From positions 87,416-151,415 of the forward strand of contig NZ_JAIVFQ010000008.1 in assembly GCF_020829495.1 (NCBI RefSeq): a DNA stretch of 64,000 nt, given 5' to 3'. Made by a program: the position numbers and the translations under genes. This DNA comes from Nostoc favosum CHAB5714 (GTDB lineage: Bacteria > Cyanobacteriota > Cyanobacteriia > Cyanobacteriales > Nostocaceae). The notes below the pieces were generated by a model that was not told the origin of the DNA, searched no databases, and worked only from the letters and a program-made list of their open reading frames with translations. Each line of letters opens with the position of its first letter. The first letter of the stretch is position 1. Positions 26,928 through 34,792 of this stretch are shown here, one piece after another.

Positions 26928-27676
26928 GCTCTCCTCCCCTCAAACCTCATCATCATGGACATATCCCAAAAGCCAAAAATTACACAAATTTTGGTTTTGT
27001 GACTTAGGGGTAAGTTTTATCGTGCGCCCCTACACCCTGAGAATACAGATTTTTGATTGGGGAGGACGCCTTCACTGAACCCGCACTGATTCAGAAAGGT
27101 GGACTAACGAGAAGCCATCAAACTACTAGCTCAAGGATGCCTCTTGTTTATTTTCCCTTTGCAAGTTCTGAACGCTCTTAACCAACTCACCCTACGGGAA
27201 GTCGCCCAAGCATTTACAGATTTATCTCAATGTGCAGAGCCATTGCCGTGATAGTTATCTGAATCATAGAATCCATTTTTCGTACCAAAAAATAAGCACG
27301 AAAGCGTAAAGATAACTGTCAATCCAGCTAGAATCAGCTTTACATCCATTTTTTTGCTGCCCCTTACTTAAAGACTTTCCTATATTAATTTAGTGCTTCC
27401 GCAATCAAATGTAATCACTAGAAAATCTTTACTATGCTTATGTGGATTGGGCAATAGGTAAATTTACCGCAATCAGTCAGATTGTAGAACCTTTCGGTTC
27501 ACCTGTCCATTGATCTAGATGTAAAGCAATATGACACCAGGAGCAATCCTCTACACCCTCTAAAAATCCTCAGTAGTTAGGATTGACCCACTGTTCAAAT
27601 AAGCTTTTGAGGCTCTTTAGATACAACCTTTAATAATTTACTAAACTTTACTAAAAACGCTCTCTTCATCCAAAAT
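26928..27676. other. Long intergenic region (apart from the 40-residue gene)
   Basis: Upstream region of the MBL gene and flanks of the small membrane protein. At about 27165-27250 a short plus-strand frame (ALNQLTLREVAQAF...) reads like a coding remnant but has no start and ends quickly. No RNA gene recognised. Confidence 0.35.
27227..27349 (-). CDS. 40-residue single-pass membrane protein
   Basis: ATG at 27349, stop TGA at 27227-27229, with AAGGGG about 11 bp upstream. The product starts MDVKLILAGLTVIFTLSCLF: one hydrophobic span of about 20 residues, followed by a short polar tail GTKNGFYDSDNYHGNGSAH. Lumenal or cytoplasmic orientation is unknown. I believe closely similar 40-residue proteins are common in Nostocales, which is why I call it despite the length. 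It stands alone in a 950-bp gap. Confidence 0.6.
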   Translation of the reverse strand: MDVKLILAGLTVIFTLSCLFFGTKNGFYDSDNYHGNGSAH

Positions 27677-27793
27677 TAGTACAGCACGGCGTAAATAAAC
27701 ATACCATTTCAAATGGCGCAAAAGCTTGGAATACAATTATGCGTGACTTTTGACTTTTGACTTTTGACTTTTGACTTCCGCCTTGCGGTACTA
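27677..27793. mobile_element. MITE family 'TAGTAC', copy A
   Basis: 117-bp element beginning TAGTACAGCACGGCG and ending CCTTGCGGTACTA. Its interior (ACATACCATTTCAAATGGCG, AAAAGCTTGGAATACAAT) is nearly identical to copy B at 37478-37572 in the opposite orientation. Near its right end it carries four GACTTTT heptamers. No coding capacity. Confidence 0.8.
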
Positions 27794-27880
27794 GTCTAAA
27801 CGCCAAACCCAAGCCGTCACCTTAATATTAAAAACAGGAGCAATTATTTCCCAACCCCTCAATAAAAATACCTGTGTTGT

Positions 27881-28438
27881 ATGAGTATCGAACGACTTCC
27901 CCAAAAACACTATCCCAAGGCTGAAATTGGGCGGCGAGGTATGGCATTGGGGCTTGATTTCCTTGGTGTCTGGTTAGTCAGTTCCCTACTGGGAGGCGGC
28001 GATATCGGGATTCAATTTGTGCAAATCCTCGTTTTTGTGATACTTTGGCTGATTTTGCGGGTGCTGGTGGTATACAACAATCAAGGGCAAAGTTTAGGGC
28101 GTTGGGCGTTCGATTTAAAGGTATTGGAAGTTGAAGATGGGGAAGTAGTGGGCAGAGTTCCAGATTTGCTCTCATTGGTGAAGCGAGAGGCGATCGTCGG
28201 CTTGGGTGCCCTTTTAGTGTCAATTGCCCTGAGCAATATTAGAGCCAATCCCACTGCTATACTGCTAGTACTTCCCCTAGCAATTGATTGTGGGACTGCC
28301 TTATCTGATGCCCAGATGCGGCAGGCTTTACACGATCGCTATTGTGGAACTTTCATAGTTTCGTCGCGTCGTGGCTACTCGCTCGATATAAAAATTAAAA
28401 GATTAGTTGATAATATGCGGCGGAATGTGAGAAGATAG
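27881..28438 (+). CDS. RDD family membrane protein
   Basis: 185 residues. The diagnostic opening is GRRGMALGLDFLGVWLVSSL, where Arg and Asp in the first span give the RDD signature. A second span (IQFVQILVFVILWLILRVLVV), the conserved GQSLGRWAFDLKV loop and a C-terminal span (IVGLGALLVSIALS) follow. RDD proteins are small integral membrane proteins, some with transport-like roles; no specific substrate can be inferred. Followed closely by the rpmG-rpsR pair. Confidence 0.85.
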   Translation: MSIERLPQKHYPKAEIGRRGMALGLDFLGVWLVSSLLGGGDIGIQFVQILVFVILWLILRVLVVYNNQGQSLGRWAFDLKVLEVEDGEVVGRVPDLLSLVKREAIVGLGALLVSIALSNIRANPTAILLVLPLAIDCGTALSDAQMRQALHDRYCGTFIVSSRRGYSLDIKIKRLVDNMRRNVRR

Positions 28439-28481
28439 TCATTTGTGTTAATTCTCTTCAGGCTTCACTGTTTGTAAGATT

Positions 28482-28676
28482 ATGGCTAAGAGTAAAGGTG
28501 CCCGCATTATTGTGACACTAGAGTGTACCGAGTGTCGGACAAATTCAGACAAGCGTTCTGCTGGTGTTTCACGTTATACCAGCACCAAGAATCGCCGCAA
28601 CACCACTAATCGGCTAGAACTGAAAAAGTTCTGCACCCACTGCAACAAACATACCGTTCACAAGGAAATTAAGTAG
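28482..28676 (+). CDS. rpmG: 50S ribosomal protein L33
   Basis: 64 residues. [18 protein letters not shown], then [20 protein letters not shown] and CTHCNKHT: full-length bacterial L33 with both zinc-binding CxxC pairs (ECTEC has an extra residue; FCTHC is the second). Two bp before rpsR, a conserved cyanobacterial pair. Confidence 0.97.
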   Translation: MAKSKGARIIVTLECTECRTNSDKRSAGVSRYTSTKNRRNTTNRLELKKFCTHCNKHTVHKEIK

Positions 28677-28678
28677 AG

Positions 28679-28894
28679 ATGAGTTATTTCCGTCGTCGCC
28701 TTTCTCCGATCAAGCCAGGAGAACCAATCGATTATAAAGATGTTGATTTACTGCGTAAGTTTGTCACCGAGCGGGGTAAAATATTGCCACGTCGGATTAC
28801 TGGGCTTACATCTCAGCAACAGCGAGAGTTGACATTAGCAATTAAACGTTCGCGGATTGTGGCTTTGTTGCCATTTATCAATGCGGAAGGCTAA
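28679..28894 (+). CDS. rpsR: 30S ribosomal protein S18
   Basis: 71 residues. [20 protein letters not shown], then [20 protein letters not shown], then [20 protein letters not shown] is a complete S18. It is co-transcribed with rpmG (2-bp gap) and followed by a tandem palindromic repeat rather than a simple terminator. Confidence 0.97.
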   Translation: MSYFRRRLSPIKPGEPIDYKDVDLLRKFVTERGKILPRRITGLTSQQQRELTLAIKRSRIVALLPFINAEG

Positions 28895-28902
28895 AAAGAG
28901 GA

Positions 28903-28989
28903 GAGACGCGATTAATCGCGTCTGTACAGGAGAGACGTGATTAATCGCGTCTGTACAGGAGAGACGCGATTAATCGCGTCTGTACAGGA
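28903..28989. repeat. 29-bp tandem repeat x3 carrying an 18-bp palindrome
   Basis: Three consecutive 29-bp units (28903, 28932, 28961), each GA + GACGCGATTAATCGCGTC + TGTACAGGA. The second unit has one change (GACGTG). Each unit is a strong hairpin. The same unit is found singly at 58223-58251 and the palindrome at 9444-9461. A block of AACTCCT heptamers follows at about 28995-29025. Confidence 0.88.
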
Positions 28990-29068
28990 GTTAAGAATCA
29001 AAACTCCTAACTCCTAACTCCTAACTTAAAACTATTTAAACTGTTCACCAAATTAAAGTGCGAGAGTT

Positions 29069-31129
29069 GTGGAGAAGGGGACGCTAGTTGAATTTAGGGT
29101 TCAAGGCGATCGCCGTCTGGGCATCGTAGAACGTCCAGACGGTAAAACCCGCTGGTTTGTGGTAGACGAACGTGGTCAATCCCACAGCCTCGCGCCTAGA
29201 CAAATAACTTATACAGTTACAGGACAGACGTACAAGCCCTCAGAGATTGCCAATTTTCTGGAGCAGGTCAAGCCTTATTTAGATCCATCTAGCTTAGAAG
29301 TGGCTTGGGAACTACTGGTTGAAGATGGGGAAACAGTCACCCCTGAGCAAATGGCGAATCTGCTATTTTCTGAATCAACTGCGCCTCCTTGTTACGCCGC
29401 CCATTGCTTGTTATCCGACGACAAACTTTATTTCAAGCAAAAAGGAGACGCTTACGAGCCGCGAACTGCTGCTCAGGTGGCAGAACGCCAGCACCAGATG
29501 GAAGTAGAGGCACTAAAAGCTAAGGGACAGCAGGAATTTTTAACTCGTGTAGAGCAAGCGCTCAAAGGTGAAGCAGTAGAGTGGGGGCGCCACGATCGCC
29601 AGCGCTTAGAAGGACTCGAAAAATACGCAGCACTGCTTGCTGACACCGTGCGGACAGGGGTCAATTATGACTCCTTGGCTCGCGCTTATCCGCCAAGCGC
29701 TCCAGTATTAGAAACTATGACCATGCTGGGACGACCCACAACACCCCAAGGGGCCTTTCAACTGTTGGTGGATTTGGGTTGCTGGAGTCCTTATGAAAAC
29801 TTGTTCCTGCGTCGTTCTTCAATTCCGATCCAATTTCCTAATAAGGTATTAGAAGTGGCGCAACAGCGTTTGGATTTACCGCCGATTGACTCAGATACAA
29901 ACCGCCTTGATCTGACTCACCTGAAGGTCTACACCATTGATGATGAAACTACCACAGAGATCGACGATGGTCTGAGTTGGGAAGTACTCCCCGATGGCCG
30001 GGAACGCCTATGGGTGCATATCGCCGATCCCACTCGATGGTTAGTGCCAGAAGATGAATTAGATTTGGAAGCCAGAAAGCGGGGTAGTACAGTCTATTTA
30101 CCTACGGGGATGATTCCCATGTTTCCAGAGGTATTGGCGACTGGGCCGATGAGTCTGATACAGGGACGGGTTTGTTGCGCCCTCAGTTTCGGGATTATTT
30201 TAGATACAAGTGGGAGAGTAGAAGATTACAGCATTCATACCAGCTTGATTAAGCCGACTTATCGTCTCACCTACGAAGATGTAGATGAAATGCTGCAATT
30301 ACGGGTACAGGCAGAACCGGAAATTGCTGCGATCGCTACTTGGGCACAGAAGCGCAAAGCTTGGCGTTACGCCCAAGGGGCAATTAGCATCACCATGCCG
30401 GAAGCGATGATCAAAGTCAAAGGTGACGAGATAAATATTGACATTTTGGACGATTCCCCGTCGCGGCAAGTAGTAGCAGAAATGATGATTGTTGCCGGTG
30501 AAGTTGCGGCTCGTTATGGTAAAGCTCATAACATACCTTTGCCCTTTCGCGGTCAGCCGCAACCAGAATTACCCCCAGAAGAAGAATTGCTGCTACTTCC
30601 CGCCGGATTCGTTCGCGCTTGCGCTATGCGTCGTTGTATGCCCAAGAGCGAAATGAGCATTACGCCTCTGCGCCATGCTGGTTTGGGTTTGGATACTTAC
30701 ACTCAAGCAACCTCTCCCATCCGCCGTTACAGTGACTTGCTTACCCACTTCCAACTTAAAGCCCATTTGCGGGGTGAAGTTTTACCATTTTCCGCAGATC
30801 AACTTAAAGAAGTGATGATGACTGTCACCAGCATCACCCAAGAGGTGACGATGGTGGAACGCCAAACTAATAGATATTATGCTCTAGAGTATTTACGCCG
30901 TCATCCAGAGGAAACTTGGGATGTAACAGTGTTGATGTGGCTGCGGGAAGACAGCAACTTAGCCTTAATTTTGTTAGAAGATTTGGGCTTGCAGTTACCA
31001 ATGGTTTTCAAACGTTCTGTGAAGTTGGGCGAACAGATATTGGTGAAAGTTAGCCACGCCGATCCGCAAAAAGATATTATCCAGTTTCAAGAAATAGTTT
31101 ATCAAGAAGCCCAAACAGCAGCGAATTAA
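29069..31129 (+). CDS. RNase II/R family exoribonuclease
   Basis: 686 residues with a GTG start (VEKGTLVEFR). An N-terminal small domain is followed by the RNB catalytic domain from about residue 270: HLKVYTIDDETTTEIDDGLSW contains the conserved Asp cluster that binds Mg, followed by HIADPTRWL, FRGQPQPEL and ATSPIRRYSDLLTH. It degrades RNA 3' to 5' to nucleoside monophosphates. A C-terminal S1-like region is short. Length fits cyanobacterial RNase II-type enzymes rather than the longer E. coli RNase R. Single gene. Confidence 0.92.
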   Translation: MEKGTLVEFRVQGDRRLGIVERPDGKTRWFVVDERGQSHSLAPRQITYTVTGQTYKPSEIANFLEQVKPYLDPSSLEVAWELLVEDGETVTPEQMANLLFSESTAPPCYAAHCLLSDDKLYFKQKGDAYEPRTAAQVAERQHQMEVEALKAKGQQEFLTRVEQALKGEAVEWGRHDRQRLEGLEKYAALLADTVRTGVNYDSLARAYPPSAPVLETMTMLGRPTTPQGAFQLLVDLGCWSPYENLFLRRSSIPIQFPNKVLEVAQQRLDLPPIDSDTNRLDLTHLKVYTIDDETTTEIDDGLSWEVLPDGRERLWVHIADPTRWLVPEDELDLEARKRGSTVYLPTGMIPMFPEVLATGPMSLIQGRVCCALSFGIILDTSGRVEDYSIHTSLIKPTYRLTYEDVDEMLQLRVQAEPEIAAIATWAQKRKAWRYAQGAISITMPEAMIKVKGDEINIDILDDSPSRQVVAEMMIVAGEVAARYGKAHNIPLPFRGQPQPELPPEEELLLLPAGFVRACAMRRCMPKSEMSITPLRHAGLGLDTYTQATSPIRRYSDLLTHFQLKAHLRGEVLPFSADQLKEVMMTVTSITQEVTMVERQTNRYYALEYLRRHPEETWDVTVLMWLREDSNLALILLEDLGLQLPMVFKRSVKLGEQILVKVSHADPQKDIIQFQEIVYQEAQTAAN

Positions 31130-31330
31130 TTCGTAATTCGTAATGGGCTACGCCCCGCTACGCTAACGTAATTCGTAATTATTGGTGAAACACTTGCGCG
31201 TAATTGTCTTTCTTGGTGATCTTAAATTAGCTGAGGATTTACACCCCAATTTATTCAATTACAAATTATTTTAATCTTGCTCCAACTCCTTTCGGTTAGG
31301 ATATAGGGTAAATGGAATGAGGTAATAGTT
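31130..31330. other. Intergenic region upstream of ParDE-type pair
   Basis: 200 bp holding a broken repeat (CTACGCCCCGCTACGCTAACG, with AATTCGTAAT on both sides) and the likely promoter of the toxin-antitoxin pair. Confidence 0.35.
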
Positions 31331-31615
31331 GTGAATATATCTTTGACCCCAGAACTGGAGCAGTTGGTTAAGGATAAGGTTAGTAGTGGGAAATATCACT
31401 CAGTTAGTGAGGTGATGGGTGAAGCATTGAGGTTGTTAGAAGAACGCGATCGCATTCGAGATCAGCGTCTAGCAGAATTGAAAGCTAAAATCCAAGTTGG
31501 TATTGAAGAACTCGAACGTGGTGAAGGAATTGATGGTGAAGAGGTATTTGCAGAAATAGAAGAAGACATTCGACGTGCTGAAGCCCAAATGCAACAAGCT
31601 GAGGCTGCTAAATAA
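31331..31615 (+). CDS. parD: ParD-type antitoxin
   Basis: 94 residues with a GTG start. N-terminal ribbon-helix-helix: MNISLTPELEQLVKDKVSSG, then YHSVSEVMGEALRLLEERD. This is followed by a long acidic helix (ELERGEGIDGEEVFAEIEED) that would wrap and neutralise the toxin. Typical length for ParD/CopG antitoxins. Its stop overlaps the toxin start by one base (TAATG), which supports translational coupling. ParD normally represses its own promoter. Confidence 0.9.
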   Translation: MNISLTPELEQLVKDKVSSGKYHSVSEVMGEALRLLEERDRIRDQRLAELKAKIQVGIEELERGEGIDGEEVFAEIEEDIRRAEAQMQQAEAAK

Positions 31616-31920
31616 TGAGTAGGTGTATTTTAGCGCCTTCAGCTAGATTAGATTTGAAAGAAATTAGCCGCTATATTACCCGCTTTAATCCTGGTGCGGC
31701 TCGAAAACTCAACAAAAAAATTATACAGCAGTGTAAGCTGTTGGCTAATTTTCCTAATATGGGGCAAAGTTGCGATAATTTTGCTAGCGGTTTACGGAGT
31801 TTCCCCGTAGAAGATTATTTGATATTTTATCGTCCCATTGATGGTGGTGTGGAAGTTGCACGTATTGTCAGTGGTTATCGGGATTTAGAAACAGTTTTTT
31901 TAAGTGAGGATATTCCTTAA
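31615..31920 (+). CDS. parE: ParE-type toxin
   Basis: 101 residues of the RelE/ParE superfamily: LAPSARLDLKEISRYI, NFPNMGQSCDNFASGLRSFP, YLIFYRPIDGGVEVARIVSGYRDL. ParE toxins poison DNA gyrase; the C-terminal Arg/Tyr pattern fits ParE better than the RNase RelE. Intact and coupled to its antitoxin. Confidence 0.9.
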   Translation: MSRCILAPSARLDLKEISRYITRFNPGAARKLNKKIIQQCKLLANFPNMGQSCDNFASGLRSFPVEDYLIFYRPIDGGVEVARIVSGYRDLETVFLSEDIP

Positions 31921-31933
31921 AATTGCATTTGAT

Positions 31934-32467
31934 CTAAGGGATTTCCCCCATCTCCTCATACCGTGCTTTTGACATCACAGCCTGGATATAGTCATTTTTA
32001 CCATTGGTATAAGCCTCGCGATCGCTCCGAAAAGTTGCCGCCAAATCGCGTTTTAAAGCTTCATATCGTTTCGCCTCTTCAGGATGCCTTCTCAGATAGT
32101 CGCAAAATAGCTTGCGTTCCCAAAATTCGCTGTCAACCCCGACTATATGAACATGGTGAGTACGTTGCTTTCCGTATGGTGGCATTCCTTTCACAAAAAA
32201 CATCCGTCCTGGATCTGGGTTTTCACGCCAATAAACGTATCCCAAAGATTCCAATGCCGGAATAGTAGATTTCGCATTTACTAAGGAACGGACTCCTACC
32301 ATGATGTCAATAACTGGCTTGGCTGCCATTCCTGGTACTGCCGTACTCCCAATATGTTCAATTTCCACAACCAAGTCATTGCCTAGTACCTGCCAAATAC
32401 GCTCGGCTTCTTGTGCAAACAAAGTCTGCCACCGTGGGTCATATTCGACTATATTTACTTCATCCAT
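31934..32467 (-). CDS. GrpB family protein (UPF0157, nucleotidyltransferase-like)
   Basis: 177 residues. VNIVEYDPRWQTLFAQEAER, EIEHIGSTAVPGMAAKPVID and VGVRSLVNA show the GrpB fold related to nucleotidyltransferases. HVHIVGVDSEFWERKLFCDY and EKYEALKRDLA-type blocks complete the family. GrpB proteins are linked to CoaE in some bacteria, but here it stands alone. Function undetermined. Convergent with parE, 14 bp apart. Confidence 0.9.
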   Translation of the reverse strand: MDEVNIVEYDPRWQTLFAQEAERIWQVLGNDLVVEIEHIGSTAVPGMAAKPVIDIMVGVRSLVNAKSTIPALESLGYVYWRENPDPGRMFFVKGMPPYGKQRTHHVHIVGVDSEFWERKLFCDYLRRHPEEAKRYEALKRDLAATFRSDREAYTNGKNDYIQAVMSKARYEEMGEIP

Positions 32468-32580
32468 CGGTAAAATTAATTTTATCTACAGAGATTGTAG
32501 TTGGTTAAATCCTTTATTTAATTTCCATTCCAGCAATTTTATTAGTATAATAATGGATCGTGTCGAATTAAAGCTAGACC

Positions 32581-32778
32581 ATGCCTAAACTAAAGACTCG
32601 TAAAGCCGCGGCAAAGCGATTCCGTGCCACCGGTACCGGCAAAATCGTCCGTCGTAAAGCGTTCAAAAGCCACCTTTTAGAACACAAATCTTCTGACAAA
32701 AAGCGTAGTATGCGTCAGAGTGCGCTTGTACATGAACGCGATGAACTTAACGTGCGCTTGATGCTCCCATATTTGTAA
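32581..32778 (+). CDS. rpmI: 50S ribosomal protein L35
   Basis: 65 residues, Lys/Arg-rich: [20 protein letters not shown], then [16 protein letters not shown]. Complete L35. Followed 19 bp later by rplT; in other bacteria these follow infC, which is absent here. Confidence 0.97.
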   Translation: MPKLKTRKAAAKRFRATGTGKIVRRKAFKSHLLEHKSSDKKRSMRQSALVHERDELNVRLMLPYL

Positions 32779-32797
32779 GTATTTAAGGAAATAAGTT

Positions 32798-33154
32798 ATG
32801 ACTCGGGTAAAACGCGGTAATGTAGCTCGGAAGCGCCGCAATAAAATTCTCAAACTAGCTAAAGGTTTTCGCGGTTCCCACTCAACTCTGTTTAGAACTG
32901 CCAACCAACAAGTAATGAAGGCGCTACGCAGTGCCTACCGCGATCGCAAAAAGAAAAAGCGCGATTTTCGCCGTCTCTGGATCACCCGCATCAACGCTGC
33001 TTCAAGGCAACACGGCTTGAGCTACAGCCAGTTGATCGGTAACTTGAAAAAAGCTGATATCCAACTAAATCGCAAGATGTTGGCACAATTAGCAGTCCTC
33101 GATCCAGCTAGCTTCGGCAAAGTTGCTGAACTAGCAAATCAAGCTAAAGGATAA
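32798..33154 (+). CDS. rplT: 50S ribosomal protein L20
   Basis: 118 residues: [60 protein letters not shown]. Full length. L20 binds 23S rRNA early in assembly and in several bacteria represses its own operon; no obvious leader structure was seen here. Confidence 0.97.
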   Translation: MTRVKRGNVARKRRNKILKLAKGFRGSHSTLFRTANQQVMKALRSAYRDRKKKKRDFRRLWITRINAASRQHGLSYSQLIGNLKKADIQLNRKMLAQLAVLDPASFGKVAELANQAKG

Positions 33155-33166
33155 AGGTAGCAACGG

Positions 33167-33982
33167 ATGTATAACGGATGTAACAGATGGCAAGTAATTA
33201 CTCGGTTACATCTGGCATTATCCGCCACTATTTTTTGGATATGTTGCTTTTCCATAGTGGGGACAGGATTAACTGCATCTGCCGCCGAAATGCCAGAAAT
33301 TCAGCAGCGGGGCTATCTAACTGTTGCCGTTAAAGATAACTTGCGTCCGTTGGGATTTAGAGATGCCAACGGTAATTTGCAAGGCTTGGAAATTGACTTG
33401 GCACAGCAATTAGCACTTGACTTGGTTGGTAAAGCCGAGGCTGTCAAATTGGAACCTGTAGCAAATCGCGATCGCTTGTCTGTAGTCTTAGACAAGAAAG
33501 TTGATTTTGCGATCGCTAGGGTAACAGCAACTGAATCTCGCAGCCGCATAGTTAGTTTCAGTGTTCCCTACTATTTGGATAGCACTGTATTAGTTACAAA
33601 AGATCCCTCTGTACAGAAATTGAGTGATTTGGCAAAACAAAAAATTGCTGTACTCAACAACTCCAGCACCATTGCTAAAGTGCGTTACTTTGTGTCAAAC
33701 GCCGAGTTGGTAGGAGTGAATTCATATCAAGAAGCGCGAGATAAAATAGAAAGTAATGCAGCCTTTGCCTTTGCCGCAGATGCTAGCGTTCTGAGCGGTT
33801 GGGTGCAACAATATCCCCAATATCGGCTACTGCCAATTAAGCTATCAACTGAACCCTTGTCTGTAGTCATGCCCAAGGGATTGCAGTACGATGAGTTAAG
33901 ACGGAATGTGAATCAAGCGATCGCTCGTTACTTAGCAGAAGGTTGGCTCCAGCAACGTGTCCAATATTGGGGCTTACCGTAA
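33167..33982 (+). CDS. Periplasmic substrate-binding protein (family 3)
   Basis: 271 residues. A signal peptide (LHLALSATIFWICCFSIVG) is followed by MPEIQQRGYLTVAVKDNLRP, then GLEIDLAQQLALDL and RDRLSVVLDKKVDFAIARVT, the amino-acid-binding family 3 fold. SFSVPYYLDSTVLVTK and the C-terminal YLAEGWLQQRVQYWG complete it. It probably binds a polar amino acid or related small solute. No permease or ATPase gene is adjacent. It begins 12 bp after rplT, though three close in-frame ATGs leave the exact start open. Confidence 0.85.
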   Translation: MYNGCNRWQVITRLHLALSATIFWICCFSIVGTGLTASAAEMPEIQQRGYLTVAVKDNLRPLGFRDANGNLQGLEIDLAQQLALDLVGKAEAVKLEPVANRDRLSVVLDKKVDFAIARVTATESRSRIVSFSVPYYLDSTVLVTKDPSVQKLSDLAKQKIAVLNNSSTIAKVRYFVSNAELVGVNSYQEARDKIESNAAFAFAADASVLSGWVQQYPQYRLLPIKLSTEPLSVVMPKGLQYDELRRNVNQAIARYLAEGWLQQRVQYWGLP

Positions 33983-34103
33983 GTTGGTCATTGGTCATTT
34001 GTCATTGGTCATTAGTGAATAACAAAGGACAAAGGACAAAGGACAAATGACAATACGCTGATAATAGATACAGAAACAACTTTTAATATTTGTATTTGCA
34101 ACA

Positions 34104-34628
34104 ATGGATAACAGTCTAGCCGTTGTTTATCTCTCAGTTTTGGTGGGTATACTCACAATTGCAGCCGTGAGTGTTTTTCGCCAAATTTTCAAAACTCGCA
34201 AGATTGAAGGCTCCTTTGGAAGATTGCGGAAGAAGTTAGAGAAAGAAAAGGGTACGACTCAAGAATATTATGAGTTAGGCAGTATTTATTCAGACAAAAA
34301 AATGTATTCCCAAGCGATACTGCTGTTTCAAAAAGCTATCAAAGCTGCCCAAGAAGAGGGAGAAGAAAATATTGCCCCTATTTACAACGGGCTGGGTTAT
34401 ATTTATTTTATCCAAGAGCAATATGACCTAGCAATTCGTCAGTATAAAGAAGCCCTAAAAGCTAAACCAGACTACGTAACAGGGTTGAATAATCTTGGTC
34501 ACGCTTACGAGAAAAAGAAGTTAACTACTCAGGCGTTACAAGCTTACGAAGAAGCACTAAAATTGGCTCCAAATAACCCTATTGCTAAACGTCGTGCTGA
34601 ATCTTTACGTCGTTTAGTTTCTGCGTAA
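34104..34628 (+). CDS. ycf37: Ycf37-like TPR protein (photosystem I assembly)
   Basis: 174 residues. One N-terminal membrane span (VVYLSVLVGILTIAAVSVF) anchors three TPR units (about residues 51-84, 90-123, 124-157: YYELGSIYSDKKMYSQAILL, YNGLGYIYFIQEQYDLAI, GLNNLGHAYEKKKLTTQAL). This architecture and length match Ycf37, which in Synechocystis supports photosystem I accumulation. Named from architecture; no alignment was made. Confidence 0.8.
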   Translation: MDNSLAVVYLSVLVGILTIAAVSVFRQIFKTRKIEGSFGRLRKKLEKEKGTTQEYYELGSIYSDKKMYSQAILLFQKAIKAAQEEGEENIAPIYNGLGYIYFIQEQYDLAIRQYKEALKAKPDYVTGLNNLGHAYEKKKLTTQALQAYEEALKLAPNNPIAKRRAESLRRLVSA

Positions 34629-34792
34629 ATTGGGCATTGCTTATTTCTCCCTTCTCTCCCTCATCTCCCCACTCCCTACTCCCTACTCCCCAACTATTAA
34701 CAAATTAATTTGGCTTTAGCCTCTTAATTTATCGGTTTTCATGCTTAGGCTTGGAAATAGATAACTATAAGTCTTTTGTAAAAATGTAAAAG

